Assembly: GCA_026386995.1 (NCBI GenBank)
Contig: JAPLMO010000344.1
Location: forward strand, 1-17,749
From: Planctomycetota bacterium
Lineage (GTDB): Bacteria > Planctomycetota > Phycisphaerae > FEN-1346
Reading direction: 5' to 3'
DNA length: 17,749 nt
A program made the translations under genes and the position numbers. Shown one piece after another: positions 1 to 7,089 of the stretch; positions within the stretch are counted from its first letter, which is position 1, and each line of letters opens with the position of its first letter. The notes beneath the pieces are model-generated. The model did not search any database and was not told the DNA's origin. It worked only from the letters and a program-made list of their open reading frames with translations.

Positions 1-3000
1 ATCAGCATCGAGGACGAGTGGGGGGCGATGGCCCTTAAGTCCAAACACGTGCCGCGCATCGCCGGACGCTGCTCGGTCTTCGCCAAGAGCGATATGATCC
101 ACCTCCAGCAGGAGGGGACGCCCGACATCGACATCGTGGCGGGCCTGTGCTTCGCGATGGCCCGGAACTTCAAGGCCGTGATCGGCAAGGGCAAGAACCT
201 CCTGCCGCGCATCGCCTTCCAGGGGGGCGTTGCGGCCAACGCGGGGATGGTCCGGGCGTTCAGCGAGACGCTGGAACTGGCGGAAGGCGAACTGCTTGTG
301 CCGAAGCACTACGCGTCGATGGGCGCGATAGGCGCCGTGATGACGGCCCGCGAGACGGGCGGCCTCGGCCGCATCGACTCGGTCGAGCCGCTCCGGGAGT
401 ACCTTGCGACCCGCCGATACGGCGGCGGCGAGTTGCATCCGCCCCTTGAGGACGACGGCTACAAGTTCGTGACCGAGCCGGAGCCTGTGCCGGCCGGCAC
501 GGGGCCGGTGGAGGTGTTTGTCGGCGTGGACGTGGGGAGCATCTCGACCAACGTCGTGGCGACCGACCGGGCCGGCCGCGTGCTGGCCCGCGAGTACCTT
601 ATGACGGCCGGGCGTCCGCTGGCGGCCGTGACCGACGGCCTCTACAAGGTGGGCGAGACTCTGGCCGCCGGAGCGAAGGGCCGCCAGATCGTGGTGCGCG
701 GCTGCGCGACGACCGGCTCGGGGCGGTACCTGACGGGCGATTTTCTCGGGGCCGACGTGGTCAAGAACGAGATAACGGCCCACGCGACGGGGGCGGCGCT
801 GGTGCGGCCGGACGTCGACACGATCTTCGAGATCGGCGGACAGGACAGCAAGTATGTTTGTCTGGAAAATGGTGCGGTCGTAGATTTCGCAATGAATAAA
901 GTGTGCGCGGCGGGCACGGGGTCGTTCATCGAGGAACAGTCGGAGCGGCTGGGCGTGGGCCTGAAGACCGGCGAGTTCAACCGCCTGGCCCTGGCCGCCG
1001 ACGAGCCCCCCGCCATGGGCGAACGCTGCACCGTCTTTATCGAGACCGACATCAACCGCAACCAGCAGCGCGGCGTCCAGGTGGACGACCTGTGCGGCGG
1101 CCTCTGCTACTCCATCGTACAGAACTACCTGAACCGCGTCGTCGAGGACCGCAAGATCGGCAACGTCATCCTCTTCCAGGGCGGCACGGCGTACAATCGG
1201 GGCGTCAAGGCAGCGTTCGAGCGGCTGACGGGCAAGAAGATCACCGTCCCGCCGCACCACGACGTCCTCGGCGCCGTCGGCATGGCCCTGATCGCCCGCG
1301 ATGCGTGGGACGGCAAGCGCGTCTCGACCTTCAAGGGGTTCGACCTGAGGGGCGTGAAGTACTCTTTCGACACCTTCGAGTGCGAGGACTGCGCGAACCG
1401 CTGCGAGATTCACGTCGTCGAAATCCAGGGCGACCAGCCCCGGACGCTCCACTACGGCAGCCGTTGCGGCAAGTTTGACGAGGCCACCAAGGAAAGCCTC
1501 GGCAAGCATCTGCCGCGACTTTTCGTCGAGCGTCAGAAACTCCTTGAGGCCGCCTACGACAAGAAACCCGATCGCCCGAACGGCAAGCGCATCGGCCTGC
1601 CGCAGATGACCAACCTGTGGGAACTGCTGCCGTTCTTCCGGGCGCTCTTGACCGAACTCGGGTTTGACGTGGTCCTTTCGTCGCGCACGAACCGCGGCCT
1701 CATCGCCGAAGGCATAGACGAGACGGCGTGCGAGCCGTGCTTCCCGGTCAAGGTGGCCCACGGCCACGTTCGGGACCTGGCGAAGAAGGACGTCGACTAC
1801 ATCTTCCTGCCCACCGTGATCGACATGCCGCGCGCCAGCGACGATATCGTCAACTCCTACGTGTGTCCCTACGTCCAGACGGTTCCGTTCATGGCGCCGG
1901 CGGCAATGCCCGACGTGGACTGGAAGAAGCGGCTTGTGCGGCCGGTAATGCACTTCTCGCGCGGCCGGGCGTGGGTCACCCGCGAACTGGTGGCGATGGC
2001 AAAGGGCCTTGGCATCCGCGCGGGCCGCGCTAAGCGGGCGGTGGCGGAAGCCTTCGCGGCGCAGGAGCGGTTCGCCCGGAGCATGAAGGAACGCGGCCGC
2101 GAGGTGCTGGCGTCGCTTAAACCGGACGACACCGCCCTCGTTATCATCAGCCGCCCGTACAACGGCTGCGACCCCGGCCTGAACATGGGAATTCCCGATA
2201 AGTTGCGTGACCTCGGGTGCCTGGCTATCCCGCTGGACATGCTGCCGCTGGATGATATCGACATTTCCAAAGAGCACCCGCACATGTACTGGAAGTACGG
2301 CCAGAAGATCCTGGCCGGGGCGCGACTTATCGCAGGCGACCGGCGCCTTTACCCGGTTTACATCACGAACTTCGGCTGCGGCCCCGATTCCTTTATAATG
2401 AAATATCTGGGGTCGGAACTGAAGGGCAAGCCCTGCCTGGTGCTGGAGGTGGACGAGCACTCGGCCGACGTCGGCGCCATCACGCGGTGCGAGGCGTACC
2501 TGGACAGCCTGAAGGCCGTGCGCGGCAAAGACCTGCGTGTGGAGAAGCGGCTGCGCGTTGCCAGGTTGGACTACGGCCGCCACACGATCGGCAAGCGCAC
2601 GATCTACATCCCCTACATGGACGACCACGGGTACGCGATGGCCGCCGCGATGCGGGCAAACGGCGTCGAGGCCCGCCAGATGCCGATAAGCGACGAGGAC
2701 ACGATTTCGTGGGGCCGCAAGTACACCTCCGGCAAAGAGTGCTACCCCTGCATCATCACGACGGGGGACATCCTGCGGCAGATTCACTCGCCGGGGTTCG
2801 ACCCGGACCGCTCGGCGTTCTTTATGCCGACGGCGTTCGGGCCCTGCCGCTTCGGACAGTACAACAAGTTCCAGCGCATGATGCTGGACGAAATGGGCCT
2901 GGAAGACGTGCCGATGGTCCTGCTGGACCAGGACAAGGACTACCAGGGCGACGTGCAGAACCTGGGGGCGGACTTCCGGAAACTCGCGTGGGCGGGCATC

Positions 3001-3846
3001 GTATTCGTCGACACGCTCCAGAAGATGCTCCGCGAGATCCGGCCGTACGAGGTCGCCAAGGGCGAGACCGACCAGGTCTACGAGAAGTACCTCCGCCGGT
3101 GCGAAGAAGTGATCCAGGGCCGCGGCAACCTGGCCGCCCTTGCCCGCGAGGCCTGCCGCGCGATGCTGGCCGTCAAGACGGACCGCTCGCGGCCGCGCCC
3201 GAAGATCGGCCTGGTTGGCGAGGTCTTCGTCCGGTGCAACCAGTTCACCAACCACTTTATGATCCGCAAGATCGAGGAGATGGGCGGCGAGGCCATCCTG
3301 CCCCCGTTCGAGGAGTGGGTCAACTACATCGGCTGGAGCCGCGTCACCGACGCCAGGATGGACCGCCAGTATAAGCGGCTGCTGATCGAGAAGATCACCG
3401 ACTTCATCCAGCGGCGCGAGAAGAACCGCATCCTTGACGGCTTCCGCGGCGGCGTGCAGAGGTTCTTCAACGAGCCGCCCTCGGACCACGTCATCGACCT
3501 GGCCCGGCCGTACCTCGACCCGGCGATGCGCGGCGAGCCGATCCTGTCGATGGGCCGGTGCGTGGAATATGTGGAGGCGGGCTGCGACGGCGTGGTGAAC
3601 CTGCACCCGTTCAACTGCATGCCGGGGACGATCGTCAACGCGCTCTTGTCGAAGTTCCAGAAAGACTTCGACATGCCGGCGCTGAAGGTGGCGTACGACG
3701 GCCTGGCGCAGGCGACCGAGTCGATCCGCGTCGAGGCTTTTATGTACCAGTGCCGCGAGCGGTTCGAGGCGCGAATGAAGAAGTCGGGCGGCATGTCCGC
3801 GACGAGCCTCGGCGCCGCGATGGCGGCCGCAAGGTCGCACCCGTAG
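1..3846 (+). CDS. Acyl-CoA dehydratase activase (two BcrAD/HgdC ATPase domains + DUF2229 + HgdB-like), 5' end missing
   Basis: The frame is open from the first base, so the gene begins upstream; about 1281 residues are visible. The family uses ATP to push an electron from a [4Fe-4S] cluster into 2-hydroxyacyl-CoA dehydratases or benzoyl-CoA-type reductases in the cytoplasm. Numbering from the ATG at 28, the tail of a first ASKHA ATPase domain is seen (GRCSVFAKSD, then a Gly-rich FQGGVAANAGM segment). A complete second domain starts near residue 163 (GVDVGSISTN) with the cluster cysteines in NKVCAAGTGSF (about 293) and GERCTVFIETD (about 333). A Cys cluster CEDCANRC (about 451-458) precedes the DUF2229/CoA-enzyme activase region (IGLPQMTNLWELLPFF, ACEPCFPVKVAHGH). 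An HgdB-like part follows (GKECYPCIITTGD, FGPCRFGQYNK). The architecture is that of the known large fused activases. The substrate cannot be told from sequence, and no dehydratase subunits are in view. The hydrogenase protease gene follows after 65 bases on the same strand. Confidence 0.9.
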   Translation: MSIEDEWGAMALKSKHVPRIAGRCSVFAKSDMIHLQQEGTPDIDIVAGLCFAMARNFKAVIGKGKNLLPRIAFQGGVAANAGMVRAFSETLELAEGELLVPKHYASMGAIGAVMTARETGGLGRIDSVEPLREYLATRRYGGGELHPPLEDDGYKFVTEPEPVPAGTGPVEVFVGVDVGSISTNVVATDRAGRVLAREYLMTAGRPLAAVTDGLYKVGETLAAGAKGRQIVVRGCATTGSGRYLTGDFLGADVVKNEITAHATGAALVRPDVDTIFEIGGQDSKYVCLENGAVVDFAMNKVCAAGTGSFIEEQSERLGVGLKTGEFNRLALAADEPPAMGERCTVFIETDINRNQQRGVQVDDLCGGLCYSIVQNYLNRVVEDRKIGNVILFQGGTAYNRGVKAAFERLTGKKITVPPHHDVLGAVGMALIARDAWDGKRVSTFKGFDLRGVKYSFDTFECEDCANRCEIHVVEIQGDQPRTLHYGSRCGKFDEATKESLGKHLPRLFVERQKLLEAAYDKKPDRPNGKRIGLPQMTNLWELLPFFRALLTELGFDVVLSSRTNRGLIAEGIDETACEPCFPVKVAHGHVRDLAKKDVDYIFLPTVIDMPRASDDIVNSYVCPYVQTVPFMAPAAMPDVDWKKRLVRPVMHFSRGRAWVTRELVAMAKGLGIRAGRAKRAVAEAFAAQERFARSMKERGREVLASLKPDDTALVIISRPYNGCDPGLNMGIPDKLRDLGCLAIPLDMLPLDDIDISKEHPHMYWKYGQKILAGARLIAGDRRLYPVYITNFGCGPDSFIMKYLGSELKGKPCLVLEVDEHSADVGAITRCEAYLDSLKAVRGKDLRVEKRLRVARLDYGRHTIGKRTIYIPYMDDHGYAMAAAMRANGVEARQMPISDEDTISWGRKYTSGKECYPCIITTGDILRQIHSPGFDPDRSAFFMPTAFGPCRFGQYNKFQRMMLDEMGLEDVPMVLLDQDKDYQGDVQNLGADFRKLAWAGIVFVDTLQKMLREIRPYEVAKGETDQVYEKYLRRCEEVIQGRGNLAALAREACRAMLAVKTDRSRPRPKIGLVGEVFVRCNQFTNHFMIRKIEEMGGEAILPPFEEWVNYIGWSRVTDARMDRQYKRLLIEKITDFIQRREKNRILDGFRGGVQRFFNEPPSDHVIDLARPYLDPAMRGEPILSMGRCVEYVEAGCDGVVNLHPFNCMPGTIVNALLSKFQKDFDMPALKVAYDGLAQATESIRVEAFMYQCRERFEARMKKSGGMSATSLGAAMAAARSHP

Positions 3847-3911
3847 GCGGCGCCGTGCTCTGGTATCGTGGAAAGCGGGCCGCGACCGCCGTCCGGCCCG
3901 GCGGAGACACT

Positions 3912-4418
3912 ATGGCCTCCATACTGGTTCTTGGCATCGGCAACATCCTCCTCCGCGACGAGGGCGTCGGCGTCCAGGTCGTCCAGATGATGCTCGACCG
4001 CATCGCAAAGGGAACGCTCAGCCTCTCCGAGGACGTGGAACTGTTCGACGGCGGCACGTTCGGCATCGATCTGCTGGACACCATCGCCGGCCGGCGCAAG
4101 GTGATCGTCATCGACGCCGTCCATGTGACCGCGGAGGAATCTACCGACCCCTCCAAGGTCGGCCCGGGCGCCGTCCTGCGTTTCACGGCCGCCGACCTCC
4201 AGCAGCGCGAGGCCGCGGACCTTTCGCTTCACCAAATCGGCCTCTTCGAGACGCTGGCGATGGCCCGGCAACTCGGCTGCGCCGTCGGCGACGTGGTCAT
4301 CTTCGGCATCGTGCCCAAGACCCTGGAACCCGGCTTGGAACTGTCGCCCGAGGTCGCGGCGGTAGCGCCGAAGGTCATTGAACTGGTGCTCGGGGAGATA
4401 AGGGACGCAGGGACGTAG
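3912..4418 (+). CDS. [NiFe]-hydrogenase maturation endopeptidase (HybD/HycI family)
   Basis: A 168-residue protein, within the usual 150-195 of the family, which clips the C-terminal tail of the hydrogenase large subunit after nickel insertion. It starts VLGIGNILLRDEGVG. The nickel-sensing ligands known in E. coli HybD (Glu16, Asp62, His93) align with Glu17 (RDEG), Asp68 (VIDAV) and His107 (SLHQIG). FDGGTFGIDLLD and FGIVPKTLEPGLELSP are also family signatures. The ATG at 3912 has GGAG five bases upstream; an open frame continues far upstream but carries no similar sequence. No hydrogenase subunit genes are in the window, so its target is elsewhere. The C-terminus is odd: the last residues (RDAGT) lie inside an AGGGACGY tandem repeat, and a second copy of the preceding 24 bases occurs 152 bases downstream and reads on to an alternative natural-looking end (see findings). 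Confidence 0.92.
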   Translation: MASILVLGIGNILLRDEGVGVQVVQMMLDRIAKGTLSLSEDVELFDGGTFGIDLLDTIAGRRKVIVIDAVHVTAEESTDPSKVGPGAVLRFTAADLQQREAADLSLHQIGLFETLAMARQLGCAVGDVVIFGIVPKTLEPGLELSPEVAAVAPKVIELVLGEIRDAGT

Positions 4419-4551
4419 GGACGCAGGCTAACGACTCGGCCGGGTGCCATGGTTGCGCCGTTCAGCAACCGTGCCGCCGTTCGAGGCAGAGCACGGCTGC
4501 AAACAGCGCAGCCGTGGCACCCAGGGGCATTGAACTGGTGCTCGGGGAGAT
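4376..4551 (+). repeat. 24-bp direct repeat flanking a palindromic insert
   Basis: Bases 4376-4399 (inside the end of the hydrogenase protease gene) and 4528-4551 are identical over 24 bases. Both read IELVLGEI in the same codon register. The 128 bases between them hold three tandem AGGGACGY octamers (4401-4424) and a double-hairpin palindrome (4442-4522). The arrangement resembles an inserted element with a duplicated target, or slippage-type duplication around it. Confidence 0.85.
4442..4522. repeat. Double-hairpin palindromic element (REP/BIME-like)
   Basis: The outer arms 4442-4456 and 4508-4522 are complementary over 15 bases with two G-T pairs. Inside are two separate hairpins: 4451-4456 with 4465-4470 (GGTTGC/GCAACC), and 4493-4500 with 4508-4515 (ACGGCTGC/GCAGCCGT, 7-base loop). 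It lies between convergent genes, the usual home of extragenic palindromes. The edges and the copy number in the genome are not visible here. Confidence 0.75.
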
Positions 4552-4627
4552 CGGCGCAGAGCGATGACCGGAAGCGCCTTCTTTAAGCCGGTCGCCCGGG
4601 GCTGACTGCGGCGTGGGCCAACGGCGA

Positions 4628-4660
4628 GATTCTTCGGCCCCGTAAACGGGGCCTCAGAAT
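4628..4660. terminator. Extragenic palindrome, possible terminator for rpmH
   Basis: GGCCCCG (4636-4642), loop TAAA, CGGGGCC (4647-4653) form a perfect 7-bp stem. It is framed by ATTCT on the left and AGAAT on the right, which extends the symmetry. It lies 66 bases beyond the rpmH stop on the minus strand. There is no good U-tract on either strand, so a REP-type repeat with an incidental termination role is as likely as a true intrinsic terminator. Confidence 0.45.
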
Positions 4661-4718
4661 GACAGCGCTAAACACATACTACGGCCCGGGCACAAGCGGT
4701 CGAGGCGCGAGGTGAGGC

Positions 4719-4862
4719 TTAGTGCTTCGCGCTGGGCAGCCGGCGGCCGACCTTGCGGCGGCGTTTCAGGACGGCCCGCCCGCCGGGCGTTTTCATGCGT
4801 TTCCGGAAGCCCGCGCGCTTCCTGTGCTTGTGGCTGAAGAGTTTGCGTCCGCCGATACCCAT
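4719..4862 (-). CDS. rpmH: 50S ribosomal protein bL34
   Basis: A 47-residue, very basic protein whose core RKRAGFRKRMKTPGGRAVL followed by KRRRKVGRRL matches bL34 (family pattern: RKR.HGFR.RM.T..GR.VL..RR.KGR..L). It binds 23S rRNA in the large subunit. The N-terminus (MGIGGRKLFSHKH) is unlike the usual MKRTFQPS start, a variation seen in divergent bL34 proteins. The ATG at 4862 has AAGGGA (plus-strand 4870-4875) seven bases upstream. In most bacteria rpmH sits with rnpA and yidC near dnaA. Here it stands alone behind fabZ, with a terminator-like hairpin directly before its ribosome site. It is easily missed because it is so short. Confidence 0.93.
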   Translation of the reverse strand: MGIGGRKLFSHKHRKRAGFRKRMKTPGGRAVLKRRRKVGRRLPSAKH

Positions 4863-4877
4863 TGCCTGTTCCCTTCC

Positions 4878-4902
4878 AAAAACGCGCCGCGTAAGCGCGG
4901 CG
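4878..4902 (-). terminator. Intrinsic terminator between fabZ and rpmH
   Basis: Read on the minus strand: CGCCGCG, loop CTTA, CGCGGCG (perfect 7-bp stem, plus-strand 4885-4902), then CG and TTTTT (plus-strand A-run 4878-4882). It lies 29 bases after the fabZ stop and ends two or three bases before the rpmH Shine-Dalgarno. It can end the fabZ transcript or act as an attenuator in a leader for rpmH. Confidence 0.75.
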
Positions 4903-4931
4903 GCTAAACGTGCGTCGGGCGCCTCTGACCG

Positions 4932-5405
4932 TCAGATCGGCATCCCGGTGATACGCGCCTCGAAGACCAGCCGGTCGCCGACGACGCCCTGCGTGTCAAA
5001 AACCGCCCGGCGGTTGCGCAACTCCACAACCTGCCCGAGCAGCAGAAGCCGGTCGCCCGGCGCCACCTGCCCGCGAAACTTCACGCCGTCCACCCCTCCG
5101 AACCCCAGGAACCGCGGGTCGTTCTGCACCTTCTTGTAGTACAGGCTCGACATCTGGGCGGCCGCCTCGATCATCAGCACGCCCGGAAAGAGCGGACGCC
5201 CGGGGATGTGGCCCCGCACCCAGAACTCGTCCGGCCGCACGTCCTTGAAGGCCACGATCTGGCCGGCGGCGGCGTCCAGGTGGATGACCCCGCTCAGTTG
5301 CTCGATCTCATAGCGGTGCGGATTGTACTGGCGGATCTCCTCCACCGACATCAGCACGCGCGAGAGGTCGATCTTCGACAAGTCCATCAATAGCGGCGGC
5401 GCCAT
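4932..5405 (-). CDS. fabZ: 3-hydroxyacyl-[ACP] dehydratase, FabZ-like hotdog protein
   Basis: A 157-residue single hotdog domain. The signature GHIPGRPLFPGVLMIEAAAQ (residues 65-84) matches FabZ GHFP..P.FPGVL..EA.AQ, with the catalytic pair His66 and Glu80. FabZ dehydrates 3-hydroxyacyl-ACP in fatty-acid elongation in the cytoplasm. An extended N-terminus precedes the fold. Isoleucine replaces the usual Phe in GHFP, so a specialised paralogue is possible. The ATG at 5405 is preceded by GGAG 11 bases away and a nearer AGGG; the internal Met7 has no ribosome site. It lies behind the histone gene, with a hairpin between them, and ahead of rpmH. I see no separate promoter, so read-through from the histone promoter is likely. 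Confidence 0.87.
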   Translation of the reverse strand: MAPPLLMDLSKIDLSRVLMSVEEIRQYNPHRYEIEQLSGVIHLDAAAGQIVAFKDVRPDEFWVRGHIPGRPLFPGVLMIEAAAQMSSLYYKKVQNDPRFLGFGGVDGVKFRGQVAPGDRLLLLGQVVELRNRRAVFDTQGVVGDRLVFEARITGMPI

Positions 5406-5436
5406 ACCCTGCGCTTCTCCCTGGGACAGAAAGCCT

Positions 5437-5474
5437 CAGAGGGACGAGGCATGCGGCACTCCTCGGTCCCTCTG
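5437..5474 (-). terminator. Hairpin between histone-like gene and fabZ
   Basis: The arms 5437-5449 and 5461-5474 pair over 13 bp with one bulged G (core CAGAGGGAC/GTCCCTCTG), with a loop of 11 bases. It follows the histone stop by 31 bases on the minus strand. The downstream tract has only three Ts, so it may be a partial terminator or an mRNA-stabilising hairpin that sets the histone/fabZ ratio. Confidence 0.6.
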
Positions 5475-5505
5475 TCGATTGCTGCGCCAACGCTTGACCG
5501 GCGCC

Positions 5506-5685
5506 TCAGGAGGCCGGCGTCGAACGCTGCTCCAAGACCTTCACGCGCACTTCCTGGGCAGCGGACTTGATGTCCTGCATGGCTTTGCGAACGCGGGTTC
5601 CGGCGGCCCTGTTGCCGCTATCGACCTTCGCCACTTCCTCTTCAGCCGCTACCACAAGGACCTTCAGCCTCTCAAACGCCTCCAT
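5506..5685 (-). CDS. Small Hc1-like histone protein
   Basis: A 59-residue, helical, charged protein: MEAFERLKVLVVAAEEEVAK, then VDSGNRAAGTRVRKAMQDIK, then SAAQEVRVKVLEQ. The pattern FE.LK, then K.D.GN.AAGTR.RK.MQ.IK..AQE.R matches the short histone H1/Hc1-like proteins common in planctomycetes and chlamydia relatives, which are thought to bind DNA or the nucleoid. The long Lys/Ala tail of Chlamydia Hc1 is absent. AAGGAG (plus-strand 5692-5697) lies six bases before the ATG, a strong site. A near-consensus sigma70 promoter lies about 60 bases upstream. Short length, strong promoter and strong ribosome site fit an abundant protein. The DNA-binding role is inferred from the family. Confidence 0.82.
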   Translation of the reverse strand: MEAFERLKVLVVAAEEEVAKVDSGNRAAGTRVRKAMQDIKSAAQEVRVKVLEQRSTPAS

Positions 5686-5743
5686 GATATGCTCCTTCGA
5701 AAAGCCTTATGATTCCGGGGCGGCCTCCCGCCCGACTTCAGGT

Positions 5744-5772
5744 AATCTACCCGTGGTCTCAGGCACTGTCAA
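5744..5772 (-). promoter_or_regulatory. Sigma70-type promoter of the histone-like gene
   Basis: On the minus strand there is TTGACA (plus 5767-5772, perfect -35), a 17-base spacer, and TAGATT (plus 5744-5749, 4 of 6 to TATAAT). The start codon follows about 58 bases after the -10, leaving a leader of about 50 bases. Confidence 0.75.
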
Positions 5773-5811
5773 AGGGAAAAGGCCGGCGCAGCCTGGCGGC
5801 GCCCTTACCCG

Positions 5812-5840
5812 TTGATTCCGGACCGCGCGACCGCTAGGAT
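5812..5840 (+). promoter_or_regulatory. Candidate sigma70 promoter for the DUF2752-lipoprotein operon
   Basis: TTGATT (5812-5817), a 17-base spacer and TAGGAT (5835-5840); four of six matches in each box. It is divergent from the histone promoter, with the two -35 regions about 40 bases apart. A transcript starting near 5847 includes the ribosome site at 5872-5879. Confidence 0.5.
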
Positions 5841-5887
5841 TGGACCGTCGTTGACCCGTGAAAACCTGGCCGGAGGGGGTTCCAGCC

Positions 5888-6385
5888 TTGGAACAAGCAG
5901 CCGTCACCCAGGCGAACGATCGGCAGGCCGGCGGTCTGCCGTACGGCGCCTGCCGCGGATGGGCCTGGCCCAAAGCGTCCTTCGGCGAGCGCATCCTACA
6001 GGCAGCGGTCGCCGCAGTACTGCTGGGGGCGCTTGCGGCCGGACTCGCAATGACGCCATCGCCGATCGGCACGGGGACACACACGGTCCTCGGCCTGCCG
6101 CCGTGCGGCATGCTGGTGTACACGGGGCGCCCCTGCCCGACGTGCGGGGTGACGACCTCGTTCGCCCTGGCGGCCCACGGGCGATTCGGCGAGTCGCTTA
6201 TCAACCAGCCGTTCGGGCTGGCGGTCTTCGCGCTGGTGTGCGGAGGGCTTCTCCTGGCGGTCGTCACGCTGGCGACCGGGCGCAGTTGGGTAACGCTCGT
6301 GACGGTCACCCGGGTGCTGGCGGCGGTTATCGCCCTGACGGTCCTCGCCATCATCTCGTGGGGGTACAAGTGGGCGCAGATGTGA
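5888..6385 (+). CDS. DUF2752 family membrane protein
   Basis: 165 residues from a TTG start. I chose TTG 5888 because GGAGGGGG (5872-5879) lies eight bases before it. An in-frame GTG at 5858 would add ten residues but has no ribosome site. The DUF2752 hallmark is present: LPPCGMLVYTGRPCPTCGVT (about residues 70-89), with cysteines 73, 83 and 86 next to a membrane face. Hydrophobic segments lie at about 36-54, 109-128 and 136-158, so it is an inner-membrane protein with three spans. Function is unknown; the CPxCG pair suggests metal or redox binding. It is first in an operon with two lipoproteins, 44 bases ahead of the first. Confidence 0.85.
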   Translation: MEQAAVTQANDRQAGGLPYGACRGWAWPKASFGERILQAAVAAVLLGALAAGLAMTPSPIGTGTHTVLGLPPCGMLVYTGRPCPTCGVTTSFALAAHGRFGESLINQPFGLAVFALVCGGLLLAVVTLATGRSWVTLVTVTRVLAAVIALTVLAIISWGYKWAQM

Positions 6386-6429
6386 GCAAGGTCCGGGAAA
6401 AAACCTGGCGGGGTCCTAAAGGAGTCAGC

Positions 6430-7089
6430 ATGCATCGGCTTAGCGCCGGGCTAAGAAGGGCCGTCCTGGCCGTCCTCGCGGCAAGCGCCCTGGGGGCCTG
6501 CGGCTGCCACTGGCTGTTCTCCTGGATGGTGGCCCCGCGGCATCCGAAGGAAACGATCAAGGCCGAGTACGCGCTGAAGGCCGAGCGGCTGGCCATCGTC
6601 ACTTATGCCGGGACCGAGATCCTCTTCAACGATCCGACGGCCCCCGTGGAGGTCAGTTACTGCATTACCAACGAGATCATGCGGAGCCTGGCGGCGACCG
6701 TCAAAACGATCGTCCGGCCGGAGCAGGTCGTTCACTGGCAGGAATCGACCCTGGAGTGGCCGAACATGTCGCTGCCGGACATCGCCAAGACCTTCCAGGC
6801 CGACACCATCCTTTACGTGGAACTGGAGCGCTACACGCTGATGGAAGACCGCTCGGCGAACCTTTACCGCGGCCGCATACGGGCGCGCATCCAGGTGGCG
6901 GAGGCGGCCGCCCCGCGCAACCCCGTCTACGAAACCACCATCGAGACGCTGTTCCCCGAGGACCGCCCCGTAGGGATCATGGAGACCAGCGATCGCACCA
7001 TCCGCACCGGAACGAACATATTATTCTCCCGCGCGGTGGTCGACAAGTTCCGCGACCACGAAGTCGAGGTCAAAGGAGGCCGCCAGTGA
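6430..7089 (+). CDS. Tandem lipoprotein 1, function unknown
   Basis: 219 residues. The signal peptide has an RR-containing n-region, a hydrophobic core and the lipobox LGAC (Cys24), so the protein is lipid-anchored. AAAGGAG (6418-6424) lies five bases before the ATG. The mature part has a short linker (WMVAPRHPKETIKAEYAL), then an alternating alpha/beta pattern (LAIVTYAG; IAKTFQADTILYVELERYTL; LYRGRIRARIQVAEA). This resembles periplasmic CsgG/GNA1162-type lipoproteins only in outline, and I do not recognise a named family. The next gene encodes a protein of the same layout, which points to a tandem duplication. The stop overlaps the GTG start of that gene (GTGA), so the two are translationally coupled. 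Confidence 0.75.
   Translation: MHRLSAGLRRAVLAVLAASALGACGCHWLFSWMVAPRHPKETIKAEYALKAERLAIVTYAGTEILFNDPTAPVEVSYCITNEIMRSLAATVKTIVRPEQVVHWQESTLEWPNMSLPDIAKTFQADTILYVELERYTLMEDRSANLYRGRIRARIQVAEAAAPRNPVYETTIETLFPEDRPVGIMETSDRTIRTGTNILFSRAVVDKFRDHEVEVKGGRQ

Larger units (their letters stand above)
4419..4718. other. Convergent intergenic gap, 300 bases, palindromes only
   Basis: This lies between the stop of the hydrogenase protease and the stop of rpmH on the other strand. It contains the double-hairpin element, the second copy of the 24-bp direct repeat followed by an orphan in-frame stop (TGA 4565-4567), the hairpin at 4636-4653, and a copy of the GCGCTAAACAC repeat (about 4665-4690). I see no further gene on either strand. 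Confidence 0.7.

Noticed and set aside
3558..3911. Upstream extension of the hydrogenase protease frame
   Set aside because: Homology begins exactly at MASILVLGIGN with a good ribosome site. The extension overlaps the activase end and is Arg-rich.
3324..4271. A 315-codon minus-strand frame spanning the activase/hydrogenase protease junction
   Set aside because: It is antisense to two genes with clear family signatures and has no motif of its own.
4722..5139. Plus-strand frames of 61 and 128 codons over rpmH and the fabZ end
   Set aside because: They are antisense to a clear bL34 and to fabZ, with no ribosome site or known motif.
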